From Stentor roeselii (lineage: Eukaryota; Ciliophora; Heterotrichea; Heterotrichida; Stentoridae), in assembly GCA_006503475.1 (NCBI GenBank), contig RSEH01000104.1, forward strand, positions 1-64,000: a stretch of DNA of 64,000 nt, in the 5' to 3' direction. Below, in pieces: positions 38,418 to 47,569 of the stretch; positions within the stretch are counted from its first letter, which is position 1; each line of letters opens with the position of its first letter. The notes below the pieces were generated by a model, which was given only the letters and a program-made list of their open reading frames with translations, was not told the DNA's origin and did not search any database. Position numbers and translations under genes: made by a program.

Positions 38418-39821
38418 ATGGGACTTGTTGGATTGAATCAGTTTGTTTTTGTTGTTTCGGTGATGGCTTTGAATGGAATTTTTATTGGGGTTCGGCCTCA
38501 GGTTTTTAATTCGCTGGTTAAAAGTCAGATTCCTGATTTGGAAGAGAAGATAAAATTAACGCAATTTCCTAAGGCTGTTGTGCCTCTTGTTAAGAATAAG
38601 GATTTTGCTACTGATTTTGCGATTTCTGGAATGGAGATTCAACGGATTGATATTCCGATGTCGTCTTTTAGAGTTTCGTTTACGAATTCTGAGGATATTG
38701 TTGTTGAGGCTTCTGATATCAGTGTTAGTGTCAAGTTTGATTGGAAGATTCAAAGTCATCATAAAAAAGGAGTGCTTGACAGAGGTGATGCAACTATATT
38801 ACTAGAAAAGTCCTCTATTTTACTCATGGCGCAGCTAACTGAAAATATGAAGGAAATGTTGAAACCCATAAAATCAGAGTTCATCATCGGGGACATACAG
38901 ATAAACTTTGATAAGACTATAATGAGAGACTTAATAAACTGGGGAATATCTACAATAAAAGGAAAAATCTCTCAGACAATAGAATCTTCAGTAAACTCAG
39001 CTTTATCCTCAGCATTCAAGCAATACTTGAGTTTAACCTCTTTATCCTCAGAAAGAATGATCGACATCACCAGATGGCTTTCCTTAAACCTGACTCTTGC
39101 CGACCTTCCTTCAATAGACGAAGATTCTTTTTCAGTCTTCCTCAACGGTACCTTCAAGCACAAGACAAAAAACTACGAAATTCCAGAGAAAAATCCTAAA
39201 TTCATTGAATATCAAAGCGAAAGACAGATTTCTTTATTCATCTCTGAGTTTTCTATCAACTCCTTAAGCCTTGCTTACTTCCATCAAAGTCCTTTTTCTG
39301 TTTCAAATCATGATCTAGGCGTTGAACTGACTACTAATCATCTGGAAATCGTTTTTACTAATGTCACTTCTGCATTTGGAGAAAATGTCGCTGCTGAATT
39401 GAACTGTGTCCAAAATGATTACCTGACTCTTGGAATTGAAAAAAATATTTTAAATGTTTTGCAGAAGTTATTGTGCTCCATTCAATGCGAAAATGGAAAA
39501 ATTGGAGATTTTTCAGTTGATTTGAAAGCTTTGATTGAAATTACTGTTGCTTCTGGAGTTTTACGTGGAAAGTTTTTGAATGTTGTAGTTGATGACTTGA
39601 ATGAAATGGAATTTTACACGGAGGAGGTGCCTGATATGGATGGGATTAAGTCGTTTTTGAATGGACTACTTCTTTTCGCGAAGCCGATTATTTCGTTCAA
39701 GGTTTTTGGAACTGGAATTTTGATTCCTAGTTTTATTATGAAAGAGTTTGAGGAATTGGAAGTTAGTTTAGAGGATTCATTTATCAAGGTTGAAGGTGAT
39801 TTTAATAGTCACAATAATTAA
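38418..39821 (+). CDS. BPI/LBP-like (TULIP) lipid-binding protein, secreted or lumenal
   Basis: 467 residues. The N-terminal hydrophobic segment (about residues 6-25) acts as signal peptide or anchor. The body shows the alternating beta pattern and long amphipathic helices of the BPI/LBP/PLUNC superfamily: FAISGMEIQRIDIPMSSFRVSF, a long helix near LINWGISTIKGKISQTIESSVNSAL, and a second half with similar layout. Such proteins bind phospholipids or lipopolysaccharide; in protists a role against bacteria is possible but unproven. Starts 40 bp after the Myb stop. Confidence 0.85.
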   Translation: MGLVGLNQFVFVVSVMALNGIFIGVRPQVFNSLVKSQIPDLEEKIKLTQFPKAVVPLVKNKDFATDFAISGMEIQRIDIPMSSFRVSFTNSEDIVVEASDISVSVKFDWKIQSHHKKGVLDRGDATILLEKSSILLMAQLTENMKEMLKPIKSEFIIGDIQINFDKTIMRDLINWGISTIKGKISQTIESSVNSALSSAFKQYLSLTSLSSERMIDITRWLSLNLTLADLPSIDEDSFSVFLNGTFKHKTKNYEIPEKNPKFIEYQSERQISLFISEFSINSLSLAYFHQSPFSVSNHDLGVELTTNHLEIVFTNVTSAFGENVAAELNCVQNDYLTLGIEKNILNVLQKLLCSIQCENGKIGDFSVDLKALIEITVASGVLRGKFLNVVVDDLNEMEFYTEEVPDMDGIKSFLNGLLLFAKPIISFKVFGTGILIPSFIMKEFEELEVSLEDSFIKVEGDFNSHNN

Positions 39822-39832
39822 TAGTCTCGAAT

Positions 39833-41923
39833 ATGAAGAGAATGAAAAACATCAGAGAACGCTTAAAAAATTTTCAAGAAAGCAAATTAATGCTTCACAG
39901 TCGATCCGCAAACCGACTAACTAAAAGTAAAGATTTGAGTCCGATAACTAAAGAACCAAGCACTCAAAGTAAAGAAACAAGTGCTCAGAGTAGAGAAACA
40001 ATTACTCATAGTAAAGACCCAAGTCCTGAAAGGTCCTTATCAAGTCAAGCTCTCGATTTTATTTTCTTTTACGAGGTAAAAAGTTCAAGTTCATCATTCA
40101 TTTACTGTTTCGAGAAGGGTTTAAACTTTTTCTACCTTCAAAAATTTGTTCTTGCAATAACGATGTTTGAAAAATCGATTGAAATCGAGAAAAACAATAC
40201 TCATGCCTTGAATAATCTGGGAGTGTGCTACCTGAAGACAAAGAATCTTGATTACTCTATAAAATATTTTCAGAAAATTATTGAAATTGATAAAACACTT
40301 GAATTTCCTTACTTTAATATATCTTCTGCTTATCTGTTGTTCGATAAATTTCAAGAGTCTATTCTATGTGTTAAGGCAGCTGAATCAGTTATTGAGACTT
40401 TTTCTCCTAAATTCATGCAACTGGTCGACATCCTGAATTCTCTTAAATCAAAAGCCTTTCCTACGATCAAACAAAAACAAATATCACCAGCTTTTGATTT
40501 TAAAATTTCTAAGTCAATGATTTTCAGTAAAAAAGTAATCGACGATCTCAACATATCACATTCAAGTGGATTTTCAATGACAAGAGTCGACGACGACTCC
40601 AACAACTCAACCCAACTCGAAAACCCCGACCCTCAAATGATCAAACTACAAGAAAAACTTGGAAAAAAGCTAGGAAAAATCAATAAAAAGCAAATCGACC
40701 CTGGTCAAAAGCTAGAATCCAAATACGTAACTGAAGAAGAGTTAAAGCTCCTTGAAGACGAGTTCCCCAAACCTCCATCCCATAAAAACTACTCAAAAAT
40801 CGACGAAATCTTAAAAAAGCTTTATTTTTTTCATCAGTTTCCATTAGAAACAAGGCAGATGATCTACAGCATCAGTACAATTCAGACCTTTTCCGCAGGT
40901 TCTTACGTTTTTCGCCAGGGAGAGGTGGGCGATGCTCTTTACGTTGTGGTGAAAGGCGCGATTTCAGTTGAAAAAACACTTCCCGAGTATGGAAATAAGA
41001 AAATCGTGGTAATGACTTTATATGACGGGAGACAATTCGGAGAAATCGCGGGTTTGAATGCGATGGACTCAGAAACCTTTTCCAATCAACGATCAGCTTC
41101 TTGCGTCGCTTCTGAACAGACAACTGTCTTAAGTGTTCCTCGTGATACTCTTTCCAGGCTGATTCTTTGTAAAAACAAAGAAGAACTCGAAGAAAAGATG
41201 AATTTTTTAGTGAAAACTTTACTTTTTAAAGGATTTTCTAAAAAATCACTTCTACCTCTCGCTTTGAATTTAGATAAGACTTGCTTCAAGTTGAATGATA
41301 TTGTCTTGCATCAAGGAGAACTGCCGAAAGGACTTTATTTGGTGATGAAAGGCTTTTTAGATGTAGAGGCTGAGGAGAATATTGTGAAAAATGAGAAAGA
41401 TCTGGAGTTTTCACCGAGAAGGTCGAGAATCAGGACCAAGTCGCCCATGTACTTCACCCGCGACCCTCCTGAAAGGCCGAAGACTCAGTCGAAATCGCCT
41501 TTAATGAGCATCAGTCAATCTGATATTTCTTTAAAAAATAAGGCTCGACCTTTATCTCGAGTTTCAAAGGAAAAAATCACTGTCGGCAGCATTAAAGAAT
41601 TCGATTTTTTTGGAGCGAGAATCTTTAAAAAACAGTTTTCAAAGAAACAGGTTTCGAAGTTTTCAGTTCTCGTCCAGAGCTCAAAAGCAGAGATTTTGAT
41701 TTTTACGAGTTATCATCTTCAGTTTTTGAATCAAGATATGCATACTCAGTTTATGACTATTGTTGAAAAAAATGATGACCTGGACTGCCCAAGTAATGTT
41801 GACTCTAAAAAATTTAAAAAACTTTTTCATAATTGGCATCATTATAAATCTCAGCTGATGTCAGAAATACAGAAAGATAGTTTCTTGGAAAGGAAAAAGA
41901 AGTTATTTCCTTATGATATTTAA
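39833..41923 (+). CDS. TPR plus cyclic-nucleotide-binding-domain protein
   Basis: 696 residues. After a Ser/Lys-rich start there are tetratricopeptide-like repeats (~85-200: FEKSIEIEKNNTHALNNLGVCYLKTKNLDYSIKYFQKIIEI). A cyclic-nucleotide-binding domain follows (~340-465) with GSYVFRQGEVGDALYVVVKG and FGEIAGL, and a second, diverged one (~475-660) with VLHQGELPKGLYLVMKG interrupted by a ~65-residue Ser/Arg-rich insert. No kinase or channel segment. The FGEIAGL stretch lacks the usual RxA(T/S) arginine directly after it, although RSASCVA is found a little later. Binding to cAMP/cGMP needs testing. Confidence 0.9.
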   Translation: MKRMKNIRERLKNFQESKLMLHSRSANRLTKSKDLSPITKEPSTQSKETSAQSRETITHSKDPSPERSLSSQALDFIFFYEVKSSSSSFIYCFEKGLNFFYLQKFVLAITMFEKSIEIEKNNTHALNNLGVCYLKTKNLDYSIKYFQKIIEIDKTLEFPYFNISSAYLLFDKFQESILCVKAAESVIETFSPKFMQLVDILNSLKSKAFPTIKQKQISPAFDFKISKSMIFSKKVIDDLNISHSSGFSMTRVDDDSNNSTQLENPDPQMIKLQEKLGKKLGKINKKQIDPGQKLESKYVTEEELKLLEDEFPKPPSHKNYSKIDEILKKLYFFHQFPLETRQMIYSISTIQTFSAGSYVFRQGEVGDALYVVVKGAISVEKTLPEYGNKKIVVMTLYDGRQFGEIAGLNAMDSETFSNQRSASCVASEQTTVLSVPRDTLSRLILCKNKEELEEKMNFLVKTLLFKGFSKKSLLPLALNLDKTCFKLNDIVLHQGELPKGLYLVMKGFLDVEAEENIVKNEKDLEFSPRRSRIRTKSPMYFTRDPPERPKTQSKSPLMSISQSDISLKNKARPLSRVSKEKITVGSIKEFDFFGARIFKKQFSKKQVSKFSVLVQSSKAEILIFTSYHLQFLNQDMHTQFMTIVEKNDDLDCPSNVDSKKFKKLFHNWHHYKSQLMSEIQKDSFLERKKKLFPYDI

Positions 41924-42120
41924 ATGATTAAGTGTATAATAGATGGGAATAGAGTTGTCATTACTCGATGTTTGAGTTTTAATCTTATGTAATTTCAATA
42001 TATTTGGATTAAGTAATTGATAAATATGGTTGACTTAAATGATTTAAGGAATATTGAGGACCAATTAGAAGTTTGAGTGAAATGACGCCTTTATTTTTTA
42101 TGAGAAAATAGTAATTGAGT
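41924..42120. other. Intergenic left of the transposon remnant
   Basis: AT-rich, no gene seen. No convincing terminal inverted repeat for the adjacent Merlin remnant could be found by eye. Confidence 0.5.
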
Positions 42121-42129
42121 ACTGGTATG

Positions 42130-42870
42130 GAAAAATGTGTTTCCATCTACTAAAGTATGCCCAAATGCCAACATATTATGGAATATGAGTCAAAAAATAA
42201 GAACCTTAGATGCAGGAACTTAAATTGCCGAAAGTGCATTCTGCCAGTAAAAACACAAAATTGATGAATCTCTTATAAATTGTTGAATGATTTGATTCTA
42301 GGCTATTTATGGTTGACAAAGTTTGGGGCTAATTCTGCTCAAATCTTTCAGGCATTAGCAAAAACTGTTGTTAGTTATTTTGTAAAGTTTTGATATCGTC
42401 TTCAATATTGATGAAATAGTACAATAAGGATATTATTATTCACATAGACGAATGCAAGTTCGGTAAAAGAAGTAGAATCGTGGCCATGCAGTAGATTAAG
42501 TATGGAACCTTGGTGGTATTGAGATGACTATTCATAAGAAAATTTTTCTAATCGAGGTTTTAAACAGAAAGCAAAAAACACTTGCCAACCTCATCCTTAA
42601 ATATGTAAAACCTGGTTATATTATAATCACTGATGGCTGGAAAGATACATAGATTAAAAAATTATTATGAACATTATGCTGCAACCAAATCGAAAACTTT
42701 GTTGATCCAGACAACCACAAAGAAATAAAAGATATTTTGAATTCTACCAAACATGAGATCAAGCCTAGAAACTGAATCGTGAATATAAGACCCTATCTTG
42801 ATTTATTTTTATCATGTAGACTCTATAAGCATGAATTATGGGAGGCCTTAATAGGGATAATGGATTAGAA
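42130..42870 (+). mobile_element. Decayed Merlin/IS1595-like (ISXO2-type) DNA transposon transposase remnant
   Basis: No intact frame, but translated pieces line up in order with the IS1595/Merlin transposase: zinc-ribbon MPKCQH...LRCRNLNCRKC (42157-42235), YLWL and helix-turn-helix-like segment, then DDE domain start HIDECKFGKR (42441), GGIE...FLIEVLNRK, KYVKPGYIIITDGW, NQIENFVDP (42683-42710) and RPYLDLFLSCRLYKHELWEALIGI (C-terminal end, ~42788-42860). At least two frame changes and about ten in-frame stops separate the pieces. The first two catalytic Asp are recognisable; the third acidic residue is not. Transposon ends were not identified. Confidence 0.78.
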
Positions 42871-43045
42871 AAGTTATTTAAAATTTATCTTGATAGATCA
42901 AATAAAGATTTACTTGATCTTAGCTTATGAAAACTTACATTCTATCATTAAGGCCGTTTTCAGTAAAACCATAATCGTTTATTTTAATAGTACTTCAGCA
43001 AATGTAATAATAAAAGTTTCTAATTACATAAGACTAACAATAGAA

Positions 43046-43870
43046 ATGGGAAATATCTGTGTTTCTTCTCAAGACGACGGAATCGACTACTCCTCATTCT
43101 CAAAAAATCTTGAAGAATTCGACTCCACCTTCGAAGTAGGCCAAGTATTAGGTTTCGGTGAGTTCAGCGAAGTAAAATCAGCTAAAAGTGCATCAGGTGA
43201 AATAGCAGTGAAATGCATTCAACTCTCAAAAATCCGAAACCAGCTCCATCTCTTAAAGCGTGAAATCGGCGTAATGTTAAAGTTAAAACATCCAAACATA
43301 ATCCAGTTACTCGAAGTATACGAAAATCAAGACTTCGTCTATTTGACAATGGAACTTTGTCCTGACGGGAACTTAAAACAAAGAGTAAAGAAATTCGGAA
43401 GTCTTTCAATAGACCAGGTCCGTCCCTTGACAAAAAAGTTGTTATCTGCTCTTTCTTTCATGCATGCAAAAAACATCTGTCATCGCGACATAAAACCTGA
43501 AAACATTCTTTTCAAAGGGCAAGAACCGAAACTCGCTGATTTTGGACTTGCCAGGCTTATGGCTGGGACTAGCAACTTTTCACTCGTGGGGACTCCTTAT
43601 TACTTGGCGCCTGAAGTTATTTCTGGAGATTATAACATGAAGTGTGACGTTTGGAGTCTTGGAGTCGTTATTTACTTCGCTGTCACGGGGAAAAAACCTT
43701 TTGAGGGCAAGGATCGTGATGAATTGTTTGAAAGGATACAGGATGATGATATTTTTTGGGAAGGTGTTGAGGAAGGGTGTCAGGATTTTCTTAGATTTGT
43801 TCTGAATAAAAATCATCGGATTAGACCTTCTGCTGATGATGCTTTAGAACATAAGTGGCTCAAAGAATAA
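43046..43870 (+). CDS. CAMK-type Ser/Thr kinase, membrane-anchored N-terminus (paralogue)
   Basis: 274 residues from ATG 43046. An in-frame start at 42890 exists, but it would add transposon-derived sequence; ATG 43046 gives MGNICVSS, a myristoylation/palmitoylation signal like its paralogue at 30469-31311. Kinase motifs: LGFGEFSEV, IAVK, HRDIKPEN, DFG, GTPYYLAPEV. Domain ends near the C-terminus; no EF hands. It lies just downstream of a decayed transposon, so its upstream control region may derive partly from that element. Confidence 0.92.
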   Translation: MGNICVSSQDDGIDYSSFSKNLEEFDSTFEVGQVLGFGEFSEVKSAKSASGEIAVKCIQLSKIRNQLHLLKREIGVMLKLKHPNIIQLLEVYENQDFVYLTMELCPDGNLKQRVKKFGSLSIDQVRPLTKKLLSALSFMHAKNICHRDIKPENILFKGQEPKLADFGLARLMAGTSNFSLVGTPYYLAPEVISGDYNMKCDVWSLGVVIYFAVTGKKPFEGKDRDELFERIQDDDIFWEGVEEGCQDFLRFVLNKNHRIRPSADDALEHKWLKE

Positions 43871-44558
43871 ATTTAGAGGTTTTATGTGTGCTGGTTAAGT
43901 TTAATAATTTGGATGAAAACTTTTAGCAAAAATGGTTTTATTAATAGAATGTTTTAGTATAATTGTTTTGGAGTAGAGAAAAAATTCATTCTATGGGGAA
44001 AATTTTTTAATTATTGAAAGAATTTATATGGATCAAATGGAAATTTCAGTAGAAATTTAGGAGATTGCAAAATTTTGATCGGATCTTTAAACAATTTTAG
44101 GGCTTGAAAATATGAGGAAATACTTTTTGAGTTTTAAATTTGTTTTAGTTGTCTCTGACATTTTATTTCAATAATAAATTAGATTATGGATTTATTTTGA
44201 CGATGAATTAAATCTAAGAGAATAGAGTAAAATCTAGAAAGAAAAGTGGAAATATAATAAGAAAGTAAGGCCAAGATACAAAGTTCTAATTTGTAATCAA
44301 TTCGATAATAATTCGAGTTTTTCGTTAATTAGAGACCATAAACTTTTTTTGCAAATCTGTATACAAATATAGTTTTAATAATCCATGCAAAAACTTCACA
44401 AGAACGATTTACTAAAAGATCTTAAGAGATAAAACAAAACCTAAACACATCTAAAATAATTAAACCATTTTTTCATCGATGCCATCTCGACCCAAATTTA
44501 CTGATAGAATGTTCCATTTCATAAACATATTTTATACCATAAATCCTAAATACTAAAA
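43871..44558. other. Intergenic, AT-rich, no gene seen
   Basis: 688 bp, the longest gap without any recognised element. T/G-rich on the plus strand near the kinase end, A/C-rich near the TDH start. No tRNA-like or repeated structure was noticed by eye. Confidence 0.6.
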
Positions 44559-45524
44559 ATGGTCTTCTCCATTCTCAAAAGACAAGCAAGTCAAATTCTC
44601 TTCACAGGAGCAGGAGGACAAGTAGGTTCAGATCTTTTAAAAGCCATTCAAGAAAAGCACGGTATCGAAAACGTTCTCGCAACCGACTTGAAAGGCCCTT
44701 CCCCTTTATGGGATCCAAGCACAAAGTTCAGCCCTTTAGACGTGACAGACTCAGAAGAGGTCGAAAAGCTTTTCTCTTCCTTCAAGCCAAAAATAATCTA
44801 CCACCTTGCGTCAACCCTGAGCGCTCCAAGCGAAAAGAACCCTCAACTGGCCTTCAAGGTAAACTTTCATGGCGTTCACAATGTTTTAGAGCAGGCAAGA
44901 AAATGTCAAGCGCGAATTTTCGCAGCTTCGAGCATCGCAACATTTGGGGAAATGGCTCCTAAAGTCCCTGGTGACCTTGACTTGCAGAGGCCTTGTTCTT
45001 TTTATGGAATTACGAAAGTTCATTTGGAGTTGATGGGCGCTTATTACCATTTGAAGCATGGAGTTGATTTCAGATGTTTAAGAGTTCCTATTGTTACTTC
45101 TGAAACAATTCCTGGAGGAGGTGCTGGTGCTTTTACTGTTAATGTTTTTTATGACTTTTTGAAATATGGAAAAACTGTTATTCCTGTTGCACCTGATACT
45201 AGGATGCCACTTATTTATTTGAAGGATCTTACGAAAGGAATTGTTGATTTTATGGATGCTGATAATGAAAAACTTAGATTTAGGACTTATACAATGGCCT
45301 CTGCTTCTTGTAGTGTCGGGGAGTATGTGGAGGAAGTGAAAAAATATCTGCAAGGTGATGTGGTTTATGAACCTGATTATAGAGATGTTATGATTAAAAG
45401 CTGGCCTGATGGCACGGATTCTGGATTTGCTTTTAGAGACTGGGGACACAAGATAAACTATGATATACCTAGAATGGTAAAAACTCTATTCGAAAATATA
45501 TCAAAGTCCTTAATCAAGAATTAG
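44559..45524 (+). CDS. TDH: L-threonine 3-dehydrogenase (SDR/epimerase type), copy 1
   Basis: 321 residues. NAD-binding Rossmann fold with GAGGQVG at 17-23 and the Asp of ATDLKGP; catalytic YGITKVHLE (Tyr-x3-Lys); then DFRCLRVPIV...PGGGAGAFTV, which matches eukaryotic TDH rather than the zinc-dependent bacterial form. TDH oxidises L-threonine to 2-amino-3-ketobutyrate in mitochondria. The N-terminus MVFSILKRQASQ is basic and suits mitochondrial import. A tandem copy follows at 45921. First ~145 codons are A/C-skewed and the rest T/G-skewed. Confidence 0.93.
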   Translation: MVFSILKRQASQILFTGAGGQVGSDLLKAIQEKHGIENVLATDLKGPSPLWDPSTKFSPLDVTDSEEVEKLFSSFKPKIIYHLASTLSAPSEKNPQLAFKVNFHGVHNVLEQARKCQARIFAASSIATFGEMAPKVPGDLDLQRPCSFYGITKVHLELMGAYYHLKHGVDFRCLRVPIVTSETIPGGGAGAFTVNVFYDFLKYGKTVIPVAPDTRMPLIYLKDLTKGIVDFMDADNEKLRFRTYTMASASCSVGEYVEEVKKYLQGDVVYEPDYRDVMIKSWPDGTDSGFAFRDWGHKINYDIPRMVKTLFENISKSLIKN

Positions 45525-45920
45525 GTCAGTAGTTAAGATATAAAATTCTATCAAATTTCATGCATTTCCATAATTCATAACTTTAATTTTTTCTAAAGAT
45601 TAGCAATCAGCACATACTAAAAAACCTTCATAATAATATATATCAATATCTAAAACCTAAAATAGCATAAAGCAAGATTGCCATCATTTTACAGAATAAA
45701 AATTAATTTCAATTGAAAAAATCACAAACCTTCAAATATCTCTAATAACAAAAACCGATCTATCCATTTCAATAACTATTTATCAATCTTAAATCTCTAA
45801 AACCTAAAAATAATCAATAACCAATCCAAAAACTTAACTCCCTCTTAACTCCAAAAAACACCAACAAACCACAAGAAACCAAAATCGCCTCTAACAACTC
45901 TTAAATCAAATAATTAACTA
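45525..45920. other. Intergenic between tandem TDH genes
   Basis: 396 bp, A/C-rich on the plus strand toward the second TDH start, otherwise AT-rich. No gene or repeat recognised. Confidence 0.55.
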
Positions 45921-46883
45921 ATGCTTTCCACACTCACCAAAAGATGGTCAACAAAAGTGCTATTCACAGGTGCAGGAGGTCAAGTGGGTTCCGATCTCTT
46001 AAAAGCCATTCAAGAGCAACACGGTGACAAAAACGTTCTCGCAACTGACTTGAAAGGTCCATCCCCTTTATGGAATCCAAGCACAAAGTTCAAGCCTTTA
46101 GACGTGACAGACTCAGAAGAGGTGGAAAAGCTTTTCTCTTCCTTCAAGCCAAAAATAATCTACCACCTGGCGTCAACCCTGAGCGCTCCAAGTGAAAAGA
46201 ACCCTCAGCTGGCCTTCAAGGTGAACATTCAAGGTCTTCACAACATCTTAGAACAAGCAAAAAACTGTGGAGCCCAGATCTTCACAGCTTCGAGCATCGC
46301 TTCCTTCGGCGAAACAACTCCAAAGATCCCTGGAGACCTTGACCTTCAGCGGCCTTCAACAATTTATGGAATCACGAAGGTTCATTTGGAGTTGATGGGC
46401 GCTTATTACCATTTGAAGCATGGAGTTGATTTCAGATGTTTAAGAGTTCCTATTGTCACTTCTGAAGCACCTCCTGGAGGAGGCTCTGCTGCTTTTACTG
46501 TGACTATTTTTTATGATTTGTTGAAACATGGAAAAGCTGTCATTCCTGTTTCACCTGATGCCAGAATGCCACTTATTTACTTGCAGGATCTTACTAAAGG
46601 AATTGTTGAGTTCATGAATGCTGATAATCAAAGACTTAAGTTTAGGACTTATACAATGGCCTCTGCTTCTTGTAGTGTCGGGGAATATGTGGAAGAAGTC
46701 AAGAAACATTTGCCTGGGGAAGTGGTTTATGAACCGGATTTCAGAGATCCGATTGTGAAGAGCTGGCCTGATGGCACTGATTCTACTTGTGCCTATCGCG
46801 ACTGGGGACATAAGATTCACTTTGATATTCCGAGGATGGTTAAAACTATCTATGAAAACGTTTCAAGAGATTTTAATAAGTAG
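45921..46883 (+). CDS. TDH: L-threonine 3-dehydrogenase (SDR/epimerase type), copy 2
   Basis: 320 residues, same layout as copy 1: GAGGQVG, ATDLKGP, YGITKVHLE, DFRCLRVPIV...PPGGGSAAFTV. N-terminus MLSTLTKRWSTK is mitochondrial-like but different from copy 1. A 77-bp tract (46380-46456) is identical to 45018-45094, including synonymous sites, while neighbouring stretches differ, which suggests recent gene conversion. Both copies keep the catalytic residues, so both look functional. Confidence 0.93.
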   Translation: MLSTLTKRWSTKVLFTGAGGQVGSDLLKAIQEQHGDKNVLATDLKGPSPLWNPSTKFKPLDVTDSEEVEKLFSSFKPKIIYHLASTLSAPSEKNPQLAFKVNIQGLHNILEQAKNCGAQIFTASSIASFGETTPKIPGDLDLQRPSTIYGITKVHLELMGAYYHLKHGVDFRCLRVPIVTSEAPPGGGSAAFTVTIFYDLLKHGKAVIPVSPDARMPLIYLQDLTKGIVEFMNADNQRLKFRTYTMASASCSVGEYVEEVKKHLPGEVVYEPDFRDPIVKSWPDGTDSTCAYRDWGHKIHFDIPRMVKTIYENVSRDFNK

Positions 46884-46976
46884 ATTGTTAATCGAAGGGT
46901 TTTTAAAAAGTTTGAATTTTTTAGATTTTTTATATATTGAAGAATTCATGAATTTTTATTGATTTGAATAAATTAA

Positions 46977-47342
46977 CTACATTAACGACTGCTGATGGAA
47001 ATATGTACGAGTTTTTTTTTTCAATGATGTGTTTCGCTCTTTCATTGTATGTGTTCTTCGGTGATTTGGGCTTCTGCCGATTTTACCAGGAACTGATGAT
47101 TCTTTAGAGAACTTGTCGGGGTTTAGGTTTTCTGAGTTCTTTGGGCGCGACTTTCTATTGAAAGATACAGTTAAAGATTTTTTTGGACTTTCACATGGCT
47201 TGATGTATGAACTAAGATCAGCTTTGACTGAGAAATTTTTGTAGTAATAGTCAATCTTCTTTGAGATCTGCTGGTATTCTGTTAAAAATTCTGAATCTCC
47301 TAAAGATTTATCAACTAAGTTTTTCCAATAACAATTCGACAT
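46977..47342 (-). CDS. Small basic protein, unknown
   Basis: 121 residues from the ATG at 47340-47342, which follows AATGTAAAA. Residues 20-45 look helical, then a Lys/Ser/Pro/Arg-rich basic region; no family recognised. It is convergent with TDH copy 2 (93 bp between stops). The long frame and compositional similarity to other small basic proteins here support it weakly. Confidence 0.6.
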   Translation of the reverse strand: MSNCYWKNLVDKSLGDSEFLTEYQQISKKIDYYYKNFSVKADLSSYIKPCESPKKSLTVSFNRKSRPKNSENLNPDKFSKESSVPGKIGRSPNHRRTHTMKERNTSLKKKTRTYFHQQSLM

Positions 47343-47569
47343 TTTTACATTGAGAATAGGAATCAAGATTTTCTATGGTTTCTGAAATTTTAAATGAAAA
47401 TAGCTGATCCTTGGGTAGTAAGTGATTTAAAATACTTCCAAAAATGATTTTCTATAAAAGTCTGAATAAATTAATTTCTTTAAAAAATCTGATTTTCTAA
47501 TAAAATTTTTATTCCTTCTGAAATAATCAACTTAATCTCTACTCATTAAAATCTATTAATTAAATGCTA

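Noticed and set aside
42000-43000. Terminal inverted repeats of the Merlin remnant
   Set aside because: Short AAATAAAG-like matches at either side are expected by chance in such AT-rich sequence.
42890-43045. N-terminal extension of the kinase at 43046 from an earlier in-frame ATG
   Set aside because: The extension reads through transposon-remnant sequence and has no kinase-family likeness, whereas ATG 43046 gives an MGNICVSS lipid-anchor start like the paralogue.
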